From: Deltaproteobacteria bacterium
GTDB lineage: Bacteria; Myxococcota_A; UBA9160
Length of the DNA: 6,549 nucleotides
Assembly (NCBI GenBank): GCA_003520425.1
Contig: DOUU01000471.1
Span: 17,418 to 23,966 of the forward strand
Direction of reading: 5' to 3'
Part shown: piece after piece, positions 1-6,199 of the stretch
Position numbering within the stretch: position 1 is the first letter of the stretch
How the letters are laid out: each line of letters opens with the position of its first letter
The notes under the pieces: model-generated
What the model was told of the DNA's origin: nothing
Databases searched by the model: none
What the model saw: the letters and a program-made list of their open reading frames with translations, nothing else
Translations under genes and position numbers: made by a program

Positions 1-1350
1 ACGGAGGGCGCCTGGACCCGGCTCGAGATCGAGGAGCCGGTGCGGCGCGGGAGTGCGCCCCCCGAGCGCGCTTCGGAGCTCCCCGAGCGGCTGCGCCACT
101 ACGCGGAGCCTTTCGCCCTCGGCCGGCCGCTCGTGGAGGTGGCCCGGCTTCAGGTCGACCGCACGCTGCGCGAGCTGCAGGGTTCCCTCTCCGGAGTTCG
201 CGGTTCGCTCGCGGTCGATCGCGTGCGCGTGAGCGGTCAGGAGCGTGCTGGAGAGTTCACGGAGGTCGAGCTCGAAGTGCTCTCGGGCGACGCGGTCGGG
301 CTGGCACGCCTCGCGAGCGATCTCCAGCACCGCCTCGGCCTCGTTCCTTCGGCCTCGGACAAGCTCACGCGCGCCCTGGCGCTCGCCGGCATTGAGCCGC
401 CCGCGCCCGGTCCCGCCGCCCCGGGGCTCGTCCCCGAGATGCGCCTGCGCGAGGCCGCCGCCCGCATCCTGACTCTTCACCTCAGTGCGCTGGCGCAAGC
501 CGAACCCGTGGCACGCCTCGGCGAAGATGTGGAGGGCGTGCACCGCATGCGTGTTGCAACGCGTCGGATGCGCGCGACGTTTCGCCTGTTTGCCGACGCC
601 TTTCCGCCGAAGAAGCTCGAGCGTGCCCTCTCGTTCATGCGAAAGATGGGCTCGGAGCTTGGGCGTGTGCGCGATCTCGACGTGATGCTCGAGCAGCTCC
701 CGGCGCTCTCTCGAGAGGTCCCGCAGATCGTGGCCGCGGACCTCGAGCCCCTGCGCGAGCTCCTCGTCGAGTTCCATGGCCGAGAGCGGCGCCGCCTCGT
801 GGCCTGGCTCTCGTCTGCGCCGCGCCTTGCGCGGGCGCAGGCTTTCCAGCGCTTCGCCACGGGCGTCCCGCTCCGCCTGCGCGGAGCGGCGGCCCGCCCG
901 CTGCGCGAGGTTGCGCCGGTGCTCCTGGAAAGCGCGACCCAGCGGGTCTTTCGGCGGGGCGCCCAGGTGCGCAAGAACTCGCCCCCCGAGCGTCTCCATG
1001 CCCTGCGCATCGCCGCCAAGCGCCTGCGCTACACCGCGGAAGCGCTGGCGGAGCTGTACGGAGAGGACCTTGCAAGGTGCCTGCGGCGCATGGTGAAGCT
1101 CCAGGACGTGCTCGGCGCCTACAACGACGCGCACGTGGCGCAGGCGGTGCTCTCGCGCTGGATCGACACGCCGCAAGGTCGGCGGCTCCCGCGCCGCACG
1201 CTGGTGGCGGTGGGGAGCCTGATCGCAGCCCAGGACGCACGCGCCGACCAGGCACGCCGCGCCTTTCGCAAGGCATGGAGGGACTTCTCGCGCGAGAAGG
1301 TGCGGCTCGAGTTCGAGGCGCTGGGTCGGCTGCAGCTCGGCAGCCCCTAG
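1..1350 (+). CDS. CYTH-CHAD domain protein (5'-partial)
   Basis: The reading frame is open from base 1, so the true start is upstream. The GTG at 40 lies inside the CYTH domain and is not a convincing start. The visible 449 residues (numbered from base 1) begin in the C-terminal half of a CYTH domain: a Trp-Thr-Arg-Leu-Glu strand near residue 5, an Arg-containing strand near 46-55, and the acidic EVELEV strand near 88-93. A Pro/Ala-rich linker (about 132-142) leads into a helical CHAD domain from about 145. Its two halves carry the expected signatures: VHRMRVATRRMR (about 180-191) with RVRDLDV (222-228), then LHALRIAAKRLRY (332-344) with LQDVLGAYNDAHV (367-379). CYTH proteins hydrolyse or cyclise triphosphates, and CHAD domains bind polyphosphate through basic helices. 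E. coli YgiF has the same pairing. The protein is probably a cytoplasmic triphosphatase or polyphosphate-associated protein. The CHAD call is firm. The CYTH activity cannot be judged because its N-terminal acidic motif is outside the window. Confidence 0.93.
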   Translation, partial: TEGAWTRLEIEEPVRRGSAPPERASELPERLRHYAEPFALGRPLVEVARLQVDRTLRELQGSLSGVRGSLAVDRVRVSGQERAGEFTEVELEVLSGDAVGLARLASDLQHRLGLVPSASDKLTRALALAGIEPPAPGPAAPGLVPEMRLREAAARILTLHLSALAQAEPVARLGEDVEGVHRMRVATRRMRATFRLFADAFPPKKLERALSFMRKMGSELGRVRDLDVMLEQLPALSREVPQIVAADLEPLRELLVEFHGRERRRLVAWLSSAPRLARAQAFQRFATGVPLRLRGAAARPLREVAPVLLESATQRVFRRGAQVRKNSPPERLHALRIAAKRLRYTAEALAELYGEDLARCLRRMVKLQDVLGAYNDAHVAQAVLSRWIDTPQGRRLPRRTLVAVGSLIAAQDARADQARRAFRKAWRDFSREKVRLEFEALGRLQLGSP

Positions 1351-1369
1351 ACGAGGCCCGCCTTCCTCC

Positions 1370-1384
1370 GGCCCGCGCCGGGCC
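1370..1384. terminator. Possible GC hairpin between convergent genes
   Basis: In the 57-bp gap between two convergent stop codons, GGCCC (1370-1374) and GGGCC (1380-1384) form a 5-bp inverted repeat with a 5-nt loop. A second GGCCCG copy at 1355-1360 can pair with CGGGCC (1379-1384) as an alternative. No T-run follows on either strand, so this is not a canonical intrinsic terminator. Its position between the two gene ends is the main argument for a bidirectional termination role. In DNA this GC-rich such a hairpin can also occur by chance. Confidence 0.25.
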
Positions 1385-1407
1385 CGCTGTCCAAAGCGCT
1401 CGGCGCC

Positions 1408-3069
1408 TTAGCCCTCGCCTTGCGAGGAGCTCGCAGCGGGCGGTACGGGACCCGTTTCGCCCGCTCCCCCGCGGCTCCCGCGGCGGCGCAGCACGGCTCT
1501 GAGCCAGCCGAGGTCGAAGCTCCGGCCGCGGGGGATCTGGAAATACTGGTCCCCGTCGTCCTTCACGAGAAGCTTTACCGTCTGGCCCGCCAAGACCTCC
1601 TCGGGCGCCTGGCCTTCCTCGGGCAGCTGGTCGAGCTTTGCGAACACGCGCCGGCCATCGATCCGGACGAGGGCGACATGCACGGGGCCGGGCTCTCCGC
1701 TGGCGGTCACGTAGATCGTGGTCGCAGCCTCGACCACCGCCCGAGCGCCGTGGAGCTTTCGCACCTCGGAGAGGTTGTTGGCCTCGCGCCTCACGCTCGC
1801 GCCCGCCTCGAAGCGGGTGCGCGGCCGCGGCATGTGCGGGTGCGGCCGGCGGTGATCGGTGGCTTCGATCACCGTCACATAGACGTTGTTCCCAGGTCCT
1901 CCGATGGAGTGGGAGATCCCGATCCTGCTCCCGCGCACCTGGGCCTTCGGATTCGGGAAACGTTCGGTGATCTGAAGATAGTTCTCCGCGATCTGGAACA
2001 GGCCCGTCCCGCCCACGGGATGGCCGCGGGCTTTGAGCCCGCCGGAGAGATTGGTGGGGAGTCGGCCGCGGACGCCCGTCATGGGGTGGACGAGCGGGTG
2101 GGCCGGCCGAGCGCGAAGGCTTCCCACCAGCGCCTGGACGGCGTCGTCCGCGTCCACGAGGCCCAAGTCCGCGAGGCTGATGGGAAGGAGGCTGTTGAAC
2201 GCATCATGCGCCTCGACGACGAGTCCCTCGAGCTCCCGGGGCTGCGGGATTCCCGCACGCCAGTAGGCGAGCTGCGCCGCCCGACGGGTCCCCTCCAGGC
2301 TGGAGAGCGAGGCGCGGTCGAGGATCGACGAGGTGTCGGTCGCCGAGCCGAGTCCCGCGATGCGCACAGCCTGCGGTCTCGAGGTGAGGATGACGGCCGC
2401 GGCACCGTCGCAGATGGGGGAGCAGTCCTTGCGTGTCAGGGGGCTCGCGACCGGCATGTTCTTGCGCTGGTCGAAGTACGCCTCGAGCGGCTCGGGCCTG
2501 TCGTGGAACGCGGCCAACGGGTTCTCGGCGCCGAGCGCGTGGGCGCGCACCATGAGGCGAGCGAGGACTTCGGAGACCTGGGGAGCTTTCAGCCGGCGCT
2601 CGCGAAAGAAGGCCTGCGTCACGAGGGCGATCAGGGCGGGCATCGTGAAGCCGAAGCGCCGCTCTTCGGGATCCACGGTCTTCGACATGATGGCGGTGGC
2701 CACCTCGGTGGTGACGTTCTTCATGCGTTCGCCGCACAAGACGAGGACACTCTCGAATTGGCCCGACGCGATCTTGTAATAGGCCTCGTGCAGCGCCGCA
2801 GCCCCGGTGGACGACGCGGTCTCACTGCGCACCGCGGGGATCCCGGTAAGACGCAGGTGATCCACCACTTTGGTGGCGACGTTCGCGCGGTTCTCGAACT
2901 CCTCGCTGTCCATGACGCCGATTTGCACGGCGTCAAAGGATCGCACGGGGGAGTCCTCGAGGGCTCGTCGGTACGCCTCACCAAACAGATCGAAGATCGT
3001 GGCAAAAATCCGACCGGTGAGGTCCACCTTGGTGAGGCCGACGCCCGCGATGTAGACCTCCTTGGCCAT
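1408..3069 (-). CDS. SCP2-type thiolase-like protein fused to a C-terminal OB-fold (DUF35-like) domain
   Basis: This 553-residue protein opens with the typical thiolase start MAKEVYIAGVGLTK. Residues 1-403 carry the SCP2-thiolase landmarks: KDCSPICDGAAAV (214-226), EAHDAF (286-291), NLSGGLKARGHPVGGTG (340-356, His350) and the C-terminal ISHSIGGPG (385-393), where His387 sits at the place of the second catalytic Cys of classical thiolases. The usual nucleophile motif Cys-x-Ser-Gly reads Ser86-Ser87-Thr88-Gly89, so the nucleophilic Cys is absent. A linker of about 40 residues leads to a beta-rich segment (442-514) resembling the OB fold of DUF35 proteins, without the Cys-rich zinc ribbon that usually precedes it. 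The tail (about 528-553) is Gly/Pro/Ser-rich. Relatives include acetyl-CoA acetyltransferases, SCP2/SCP-x thiolases and the steroid retro-aldolase Ltp2, which works with a DUF35 partner. Acyl-CoA chemistry is likely, but thiolysis is doubtful and the substrate unknown. It is convergent with CYTH-CHAD and divergent from sppA. Confidence 0.93.
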   Translation of the reverse strand: MAKEVYIAGVGLTKVDLTGRIFATIFDLFGEAYRRALEDSPVRSFDAVQIGVMDSEEFENRANVATKVVDHLRLTGIPAVRSETASSTGAAALHEAYYKIASGQFESVLVLCGERMKNVTTEVATAIMSKTVDPEERRFGFTMPALIALVTQAFFRERRLKAPQVSEVLARLMVRAHALGAENPLAAFHDRPEPLEAYFDQRKNMPVASPLTRKDCSPICDGAAAVILTSRPQAVRIAGLGSATDTSSILDRASLSSLEGTRRAAQLAYWRAGIPQPRELEGLVVEAHDAFNSLLPISLADLGLVDADDAVQALVGSLRARPAHPLVHPMTGVRGRLPTNLSGGLKARGHPVGGTGLFQIAENYLQITERFPNPKAQVRGSRIGISHSIGGPGNNVYVTVIEATDHRRPHPHMPRPRTRFEAGASVRREANNLSEVRKLHGARAVVEAATTIYVTASGEPGPVHVALVRIDGRRVFAKLDQLPEEGQAPEEVLAGQTVKLLVKDDGDQYFQIPRGRSFDLGWLRAVLRRRGSRGGAGETGPVPPAASSSQGEG

Positions 3070-3082
3070 GGCTCCGTACGAT
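3053..3082 (+). promoter_or_regulatory. sppA: Candidate sigma70-like promoter for the sppA operon
   Basis: TAGACC (3053-3058, four of six matches to TTGACA) is followed after 18 bp by TACGAT (3077-3082, four of six matches to TATAAT). Transcription would begin near 3089, giving a leader of about 20 nt that includes the sppA Shine-Dalgarno. The -35 element would lie inside the first codons of the divergent thiolase gene. This is a match by eye in very GC-rich DNA, so it is tentative. Confidence 0.3.
3072..3075 (-). promoter_or_regulatory. Weak Shine-Dalgarno for the thiolase gene
   Basis: On the minus strand GGAG precedes the ATG at 3069 by only two bases, closer than the usual 5-9. The start is nevertheless well supported by the protein, because MAKEVYIAGVGLTK matches the conserved first beta strand of the family. 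The only earlier in-frame ATG (3153) would add 28 low-complexity residues and overlap the 5' end of sppA. The tight spacing would fit a very short or leaderless transcript. Confidence 0.35.
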
Positions 3083-3085
3083 ACG
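3075..3085. repeat. Inverted repeat CGTA-CGA-TACG in the divergent intergenic region
   Basis: CGTA (3075-3078) and TACG (3082-3085) are exact reverse complements around a 3-bp centre. The element contains TACGAT on the plus strand (3077-3082) and TATCGT on the minus strand (3083-3078), each a 4/6 match to a -10 hexamer. It lies 24 bp before the sppA start and 5 bp before the thiolase start. It could be a shared -10 region or a small operator. Four-base arms are short enough to arise by chance. Confidence 0.35.
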
Positions 3086-3090
3086 CTAGG

Positions 3091-3102
3091 CCCTTGAAAG
3101 GG
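3091..3102. repeat. Inverted repeat CCCTT-GA-AAGGG overlapping the sppA Shine-Dalgarno
   Basis: CCCTT (3091-3095) and AAGGG (3098-3102) are exact reverse complements. As RNA, four pairs (CCCT with AGGG) could close a TGAA loop and occlude part of the purine-rich Shine-Dalgarno at 3099-3104. As DNA, the dyad could be an operator half-way between the divergent starts. Either role is inference. The dyad itself is directly visible. Confidence 0.35.
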
Positions 3103-3104
3103 GG
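3099..3104 (+). promoter_or_regulatory. sppA: Shine-Dalgarno of sppA (AGGGGG)
   Basis: The purine run AGGGGG ends five bases before the ATG at 3110. It supports this ATG as the sppA start, which is also the start that gives a short basic N-terminus followed directly by a membrane helix. Confidence 0.6.
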
Positions 3105-3109
3105 TACCG

Positions 3110-4834
3110 ATGCGCGCGTTGCGACGCCTTTTCGTGCTGCTGCTTGTCGTCATCGTCGTCGCGGTCGTGGTGCAGCTGTGGAGCGCGCCGTCCGTGAAGC
3201 CGGGCAGTGTTCTCCTGCTCGAGATCGCAGGCAGCTACGTCGACGAGCCTGCGGTGCCCTTTGCGGCCCGTCTGTTCGGTGTGCGCAAGAATCCGCTGGC
3301 CGCGCTGCTCTCGGATCTTCGCAAGGCGGAGCATGACGCGCGCATTGCCGCAGTGGTGCTGCGCCTGGGCAAGCTCGACGTCGGCTGGGGAAAGGCGCAG
3401 GAGATCCGTGACGCGATCCGGGCGCTGCGGGCGGCGGGCCGGCATCCGATCGCGTACCTCGAGCTCGAGGAGTACGGCGCGAACCTCGAGTACTTCGTGG
3501 CGAGCGCCGCCGAGCAGGTCTACTTCTCGCCCGCCACGCGCACGCCCTTTGTCGGCATGGCGGCCGAGTACCTCTTCCTCGGCGGCCTGTGGGAGAAGTT
3601 CGGCGTGCAGATCGAGGTGGAGCGCATCGGCGAGTACAAGAGCGCCGCCGAGACGCTGGCTGGCAAGGAGATGTCGGAGCCGCACCGGCGCATGGCCAAC
3701 GCGCTCCTCGACTCGATCAGTCAGAACTTTGTGCAGGCCGTGGCCGAAAGTCGCGGACTCCCGCCCGAGCAGGTGAGCGCGGCCATCGACGCAGCGCCGG
3801 TCATCCCTGCGGAGATGAAGGAGCGAAAACTGATCGACGGGATCTCCTTCCTGGACGAGGTGATCGCGACGCAAGGCAAACGGCCGCTCGTCAAGGGCCG
3901 AGACTACGCGGCGGTGAGCCCCGAGAGCGTCGGCATCAAGCCCGAGGCCCAGTTCGCTCTCATCTACGGGACGGGCGCCGTGGTGACCGGGGAAGGCAGC
4001 TCCAACTCGCGCGGCTCGCCCCAGCTCGCCGCGGAGACCGTCTCGCGGGCATTCCATGACGCGGCGGAGGATCCGAGCATCCGCGCCATCATCTTCCGGG
4101 TCGACAGCCCGGGCGGCTCGCCCCTTGCCTCAGACCTCGTCTGGCGCGCGACGCAGGAGGCCCGCGCCAAGGGCAAGCCGGTAGTGGCGTCCTTCTCCGA
4201 CGTCGCTGCTTCGGGCGGCTACTACGCGGCATGCGGAGCGGACGCGATCGTGGCCGAGCCCACGACCCTCACGGGGTCGATCGGGGTTTTCGTGCTGCGG
4301 CCGATGGTGCGGGGTCTGCTCGACAAGCTCGGGATCGGCGTCGCGTCCCTCACGCGGGGCAGCCACGCGGATTTGCTGCTCTCGACACAGCCGCTCAAGC
4401 CCGATACCCGGGCGCTTGTGCAAACCGAGGTCAAGGCGGTGTACGACCTGTTTGTGAGCCGTGTGGCCGAGGGGCGCAAGCTCAGCGCCGAGCGGGTGGA
4501 CGAGATCGGGCGCGGCAGGGTGTGGACCGGCGCCGAGGCGCACGAGAACGGGCTCGTGGACGAGCTCGGCGGCCTCCACACGGCCGTCCTGAAGGCCAAG
4601 GAGAAGGCGGGCCTGCGTCCCGAGGCGGAGGTGATGCTTGTGGTCTTCCCGGCACCCAAGCCGCTCGCGGCGCAGATTCGCGAGGCACTCGAGGGGGCGG
4701 CCCTCCGCGCCGCGGGCTCGGATGCGCTCCTTCCGCAGCTGCCGGCATCGCTGCGCCGTGTGGCAGGCTGGCTCTCGAGCGTTCCCTCCGGAAGCCCTGT
4801 CCTCTTGCCGCCGGTCGCGGTCGAGATCCGCTAA
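3110..4834 (+). CDS. sppA: Signal peptide peptidase SppA, long (67K) form
   Basis: SppA is an inner-membrane serine protease of family S49 that degrades signal peptides and other membrane-embedded peptides after signal peptidase cleavage. The 574-residue protein has a short basic N-terminus (MRALRR), a membrane anchor at about 7-23, then two tandem S49 domains, somewhat shorter than the 618-residue E. coli protein. The general-base Lys177 is visible in GEYKSAAE in the N-terminal domain, and the nucleophile Ser368 in DVAASGGYYAA in the C-terminal domain. This is the split Lys/Ser dyad known from E. coli SppA. The second domain also shows VDSPGGS (331-337) and TGSIGVF (388-394), both typical of the family. 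The catalytic part should be periplasmic. The gene is divergent from the thiolase gene and heads a tight cluster, with the next start 11 bp after its stop. Complete, with no sign of frameshift. Confidence 0.97.
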   Translation: MRALRRLFVLLLVVIVVAVVVQLWSAPSVKPGSVLLLEIAGSYVDEPAVPFAARLFGVRKNPLAALLSDLRKAEHDARIAAVVLRLGKLDVGWGKAQEIRDAIRALRAAGRHPIAYLELEEYGANLEYFVASAAEQVYFSPATRTPFVGMAAEYLFLGGLWEKFGVQIEVERIGEYKSAAETLAGKEMSEPHRRMANALLDSISQNFVQAVAESRGLPPEQVSAAIDAAPVIPAEMKERKLIDGISFLDEVIATQGKRPLVKGRDYAAVSPESVGIKPEAQFALIYGTGAVVTGEGSSNSRGSPQLAAETVSRAFHDAAEDPSIRAIIFRVDSPGGSPLASDLVWRATQEARAKGKPVVASFSDVAASGGYYAACGADAIVAEPTTLTGSIGVFVLRPMVRGLLDKLGIGVASLTRGSHADLLLSTQPLKPDTRALVQTEVKAVYDLFVSRVAEGRKLSAERVDEIGRGRVWTGAEAHENGLVDELGGLHTAVLKAKEKAGLRPEAEVMLVVFPAPKPLAAQIREALEGAALRAAGSDALLPQLPASLRRVAGWLSSVPSGSPVLLPPVAVEIR

Positions 4835-4838
4835 GGAG
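4833..4838 (+). promoter_or_regulatory. Strong Shine-Dalgarno AAGGAG of the SRPBCC gene
   Basis: AAGGAG overlaps the last two bases of the sppA TAA stop codon and lies seven bases before the ATG at 4846. It fixes the start of the downstream gene and shows that the two genes are packed as an operon. Ribosomes finishing sppA would end directly on this site. Confidence 0.85.
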
Positions 4839-4845
4839 CTCTGCC

Positions 4846-5310
4846 ATGCATCTCGAAAAACAGTTCGATGTGAAGACCGCCCGTGCCGACGTTGCCGCGG
4901 TGCTCGCCGAGGACTCGACGCTGGTCGACCTGTTCCCCGAGCAGGAGACGCAGATCGTCGCCCGAAAAGGCAACCGCAGGACGACCCGTACGCGCTACCG
5001 CGCCCTCGGACGCGAGGGCACCGCGACCTTCCACTTCGATGCCGAAGGGGACGGGAGCGTGCGCTTCGAAAAGGTGTGCGACGGCCGTGTCTGGAGGGAG
5101 CTCACGGGAAGTGTCACGCTCGAGGCGCGCGCGCAGGGCACGCGCGTCAAGATCGAGATGGAGGGCCGGACCAAAATGCTCGTGCCCGAGTTTGCGGTCC
5201 GGGGAGAGATGCAAGAGCAGATCGAGCAGATGGCGAAGGCCTTGCGCAGGAAGCTCACGGCTGTGGCGAAGGCCGTGAAAGGCGGGGCGGCGCCGGGGCC
5301 GGCGGCTTAG
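4846..5310 (+). CDS. START/SRPBCC-like protein (DUF2505-like)
   Basis: A 154-residue soluble protein with no signal peptide or membrane segment. The pattern fits the helix-grip fold of SRPBCC/START proteins. A first strand (MHLEKQFDV) is followed by a helix (about 11-30, ending in LVDLFP), then a run of beta strands (about 34-113) with alternating charged and hydrophobic residues. A long C-terminal amphipathic helix (about 119-145) would close a hydrophobic cavity. A short Gly/Ala/Pro tail ends the protein. SRPBCC proteins bind or modify hydrophobic ligands such as lipids, sterols or polyketides. The DUF2505 assignment is by overall resemblance and is less certain than the fold. No catalytic residues can be named. 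The gene sits 11 bp after sppA behind a strong Shine-Dalgarno, and its TAG stop shares one base with the GTG start of the hydrolase, so it is the middle gene of a likely three-gene operon. Confidence 0.8.
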   Translation: MHLEKQFDVKTARADVAAVLAEDSTLVDLFPEQETQIVARKGNRRTTRTRYRALGREGTATFHFDAEGDGSVRFEKVCDGRVWRELTGSVTLEARAQGTRVKIEMEGRTKMLVPEFAVRGEMQEQIEQMAKALRRKLTAVAKAVKGGAAPGPAA

Positions 5311-6131
5311 TGGCCGAGGTCGTCGCGGCCGATGGCCTGCGTCTTTATGCAGAAGCCCACGGCGCAGGTCTCCCCATCGTCTTCTCCTGCGGCTACTGCA
5401 CCACCCACGAGAACTTTCGTCCCCAGGTCGAACCCCTCGTTCGGGCGGGTGCCCGCGTCATTCTCTGGGACTACCGGGGCCACGGTCTGTCCGAGTGCCC
5501 GCCTCCCGGTTCTCCGCTCTCGATGCGCACCGTCGTCGCGGACCTCGCGGCAGTGCTTGACTGGGCGGCCCCGGGTCGGGCCGCAGTGGTGGGGGGCCTC
5601 TCGCTCGGCGGCCTCGTCTCGCTTCATTTCGCACTCGCCTACCCGGCCAGGACCCGCGCCCTCGTTCTCATCGACAGCGGCCCGGGCTTCAAGAAGCCCG
5701 AGGCCCAAGCCCGATGGACGGCCCAGATCGAGCGCATCGCGCAGCGGCTCGAGGCGGAGGGAATGCAAGCCTTTGTCGAGAGCCGAGGAGCCGAGACCGC
5801 CATCGGCCGTAGGCGTGAGCTCCCGGCCGCACAGGCCGCGGCCCGCGCCATCGCCGCGCAGGACCCGAGGGCCGTGGCCCATTTTGGCCGCTCGGTCGCC
5901 GGTCCCGCGCCCAGCGTGATCGAAGAGCTTTCGGGTCTTCCGCAACCCGCGCTCATTGTCGTGGGGGAGGAGGACGAAGCCTATCTGCAGGCCGCCGAGG
6001 TCATGGCGGCCAAGCTGCCCCGGGCGCGCCGGGTGACGATCCCCCGGGGTGGCCACATCGTGAACATCGAGGAGACGGACGCCTTCAACGCCGCGGTCGC
6101 GAAGTTCTTGGGGGAGTTGCCAGCCCGGTGA
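5310..6131 (+). CDS. Alpha/beta hydrolase
   Basis: A 273-residue alpha/beta-hydrolase-fold protein with no signal peptide. The GTG at 5310 is chosen because it overlaps the preceding TAG by one base and gives the usual family start (AEVVAADGLRLYAEAHGAG, a strand-turn-strand). No strong Shine-Dalgarno is seen, so translation is probably coupled to the upstream gene. The nucleophile elbow GLSLG places Ser98. Asp222 in VVGEEDEAY and His249 in RGGHIVNIEE complete the triad. WDYRGHGLS (53-61) is the conserved segment after strand 4, and a helical cap lies at about 127-205. The segment that usually begins His-Gly and forms part of the oxyanion hole reads FSCGYCTTHENF (25-36), so Cys27 stands where His is common. 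The layout resembles 3-oxoadipate enol-lactonases and general esterases, but the substrate cannot be predicted. Family assignment is firm; exact function is unknown. Confidence 0.93.
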   Translation: MAEVVAADGLRLYAEAHGAGLPIVFSCGYCTTHENFRPQVEPLVRAGARVILWDYRGHGLSECPPPGSPLSMRTVVADLAAVLDWAAPGRAAVVGGLSLGGLVSLHFALAYPARTRALVLIDSGPGFKKPEAQARWTAQIERIAQRLEAEGMQAFVESRGAETAIGRRRELPAAQAAARAIAAQDPRAVAHFGRSVAGPAPSVIEELSGLPQPALIVVGEEDEAYLQAAEVMAAKLPRARRVTIPRGGHIVNIEETDAFNAAVAKFLGELPAR

Positions 6132-6199
6132 GCGACCGGCCCGGCGACCCCGCAACCCAGCGGCGCCCGAAGGGTTTCCTCTTGTGTGTGGGGACGGCG

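Noticed and set aside
40..42. GTG at 40 as start of the CYTH-CHAD gene
   Set aside because: The frame continues open to base 1, and the 13 residues before it look like CYTH sequence (Trp-Thr-Arg-Leu-Glu-Ile-Glu). The gene is cut by the window edge.
635..1276. A 213-codon minus-strand frame inside the CYTH-CHAD gene
   Set aside because: Pro/Ala/Arg-rich low-complexity product with no domain, antisense to a well-supported CHAD domain.
3070..3153. N-terminal extension of the thiolase to the ATG at 3153
   Set aside because: It would add 28 residues with no family similarity (Ser/Thr/Arg-rich) and overlap the first 44 bases of sppA on the other strand. The Met at 3069 begins the conserved first strand.
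1420..3336. A 638-codon open frame on the plus strand across the thiolase gene and into sppA
   Set aside because: It is longer than the thiolase but shows no recognisable domain. It runs opposite the thiolase, whose frame carries all family motifs in order, and it overlaps the sppA start. Long antisense frames are expected in DNA this GC-rich.
3086..4057. A 323-codon minus-strand frame inside sppA
   Set aside because: Antisense to clear SppA sequence, composition dominated by Arg, His, Leu and Asp, and no motif seen.
4638..5309. Upstream extension of the hydrolase frame through the SRPBCC gene
   Set aside because: The 224 extra residues are Arg-rich and out of frame with sppA and the SRPBCC gene, both of which are better supported. 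The hydrolase fold starts at the GTG at 5310.
5307..6155. A 282-codon minus-strand frame inside the hydrolase gene
   Set aside because: No domain or motif, and antisense to a complete alpha/beta hydrolase with an intact catalytic triad.
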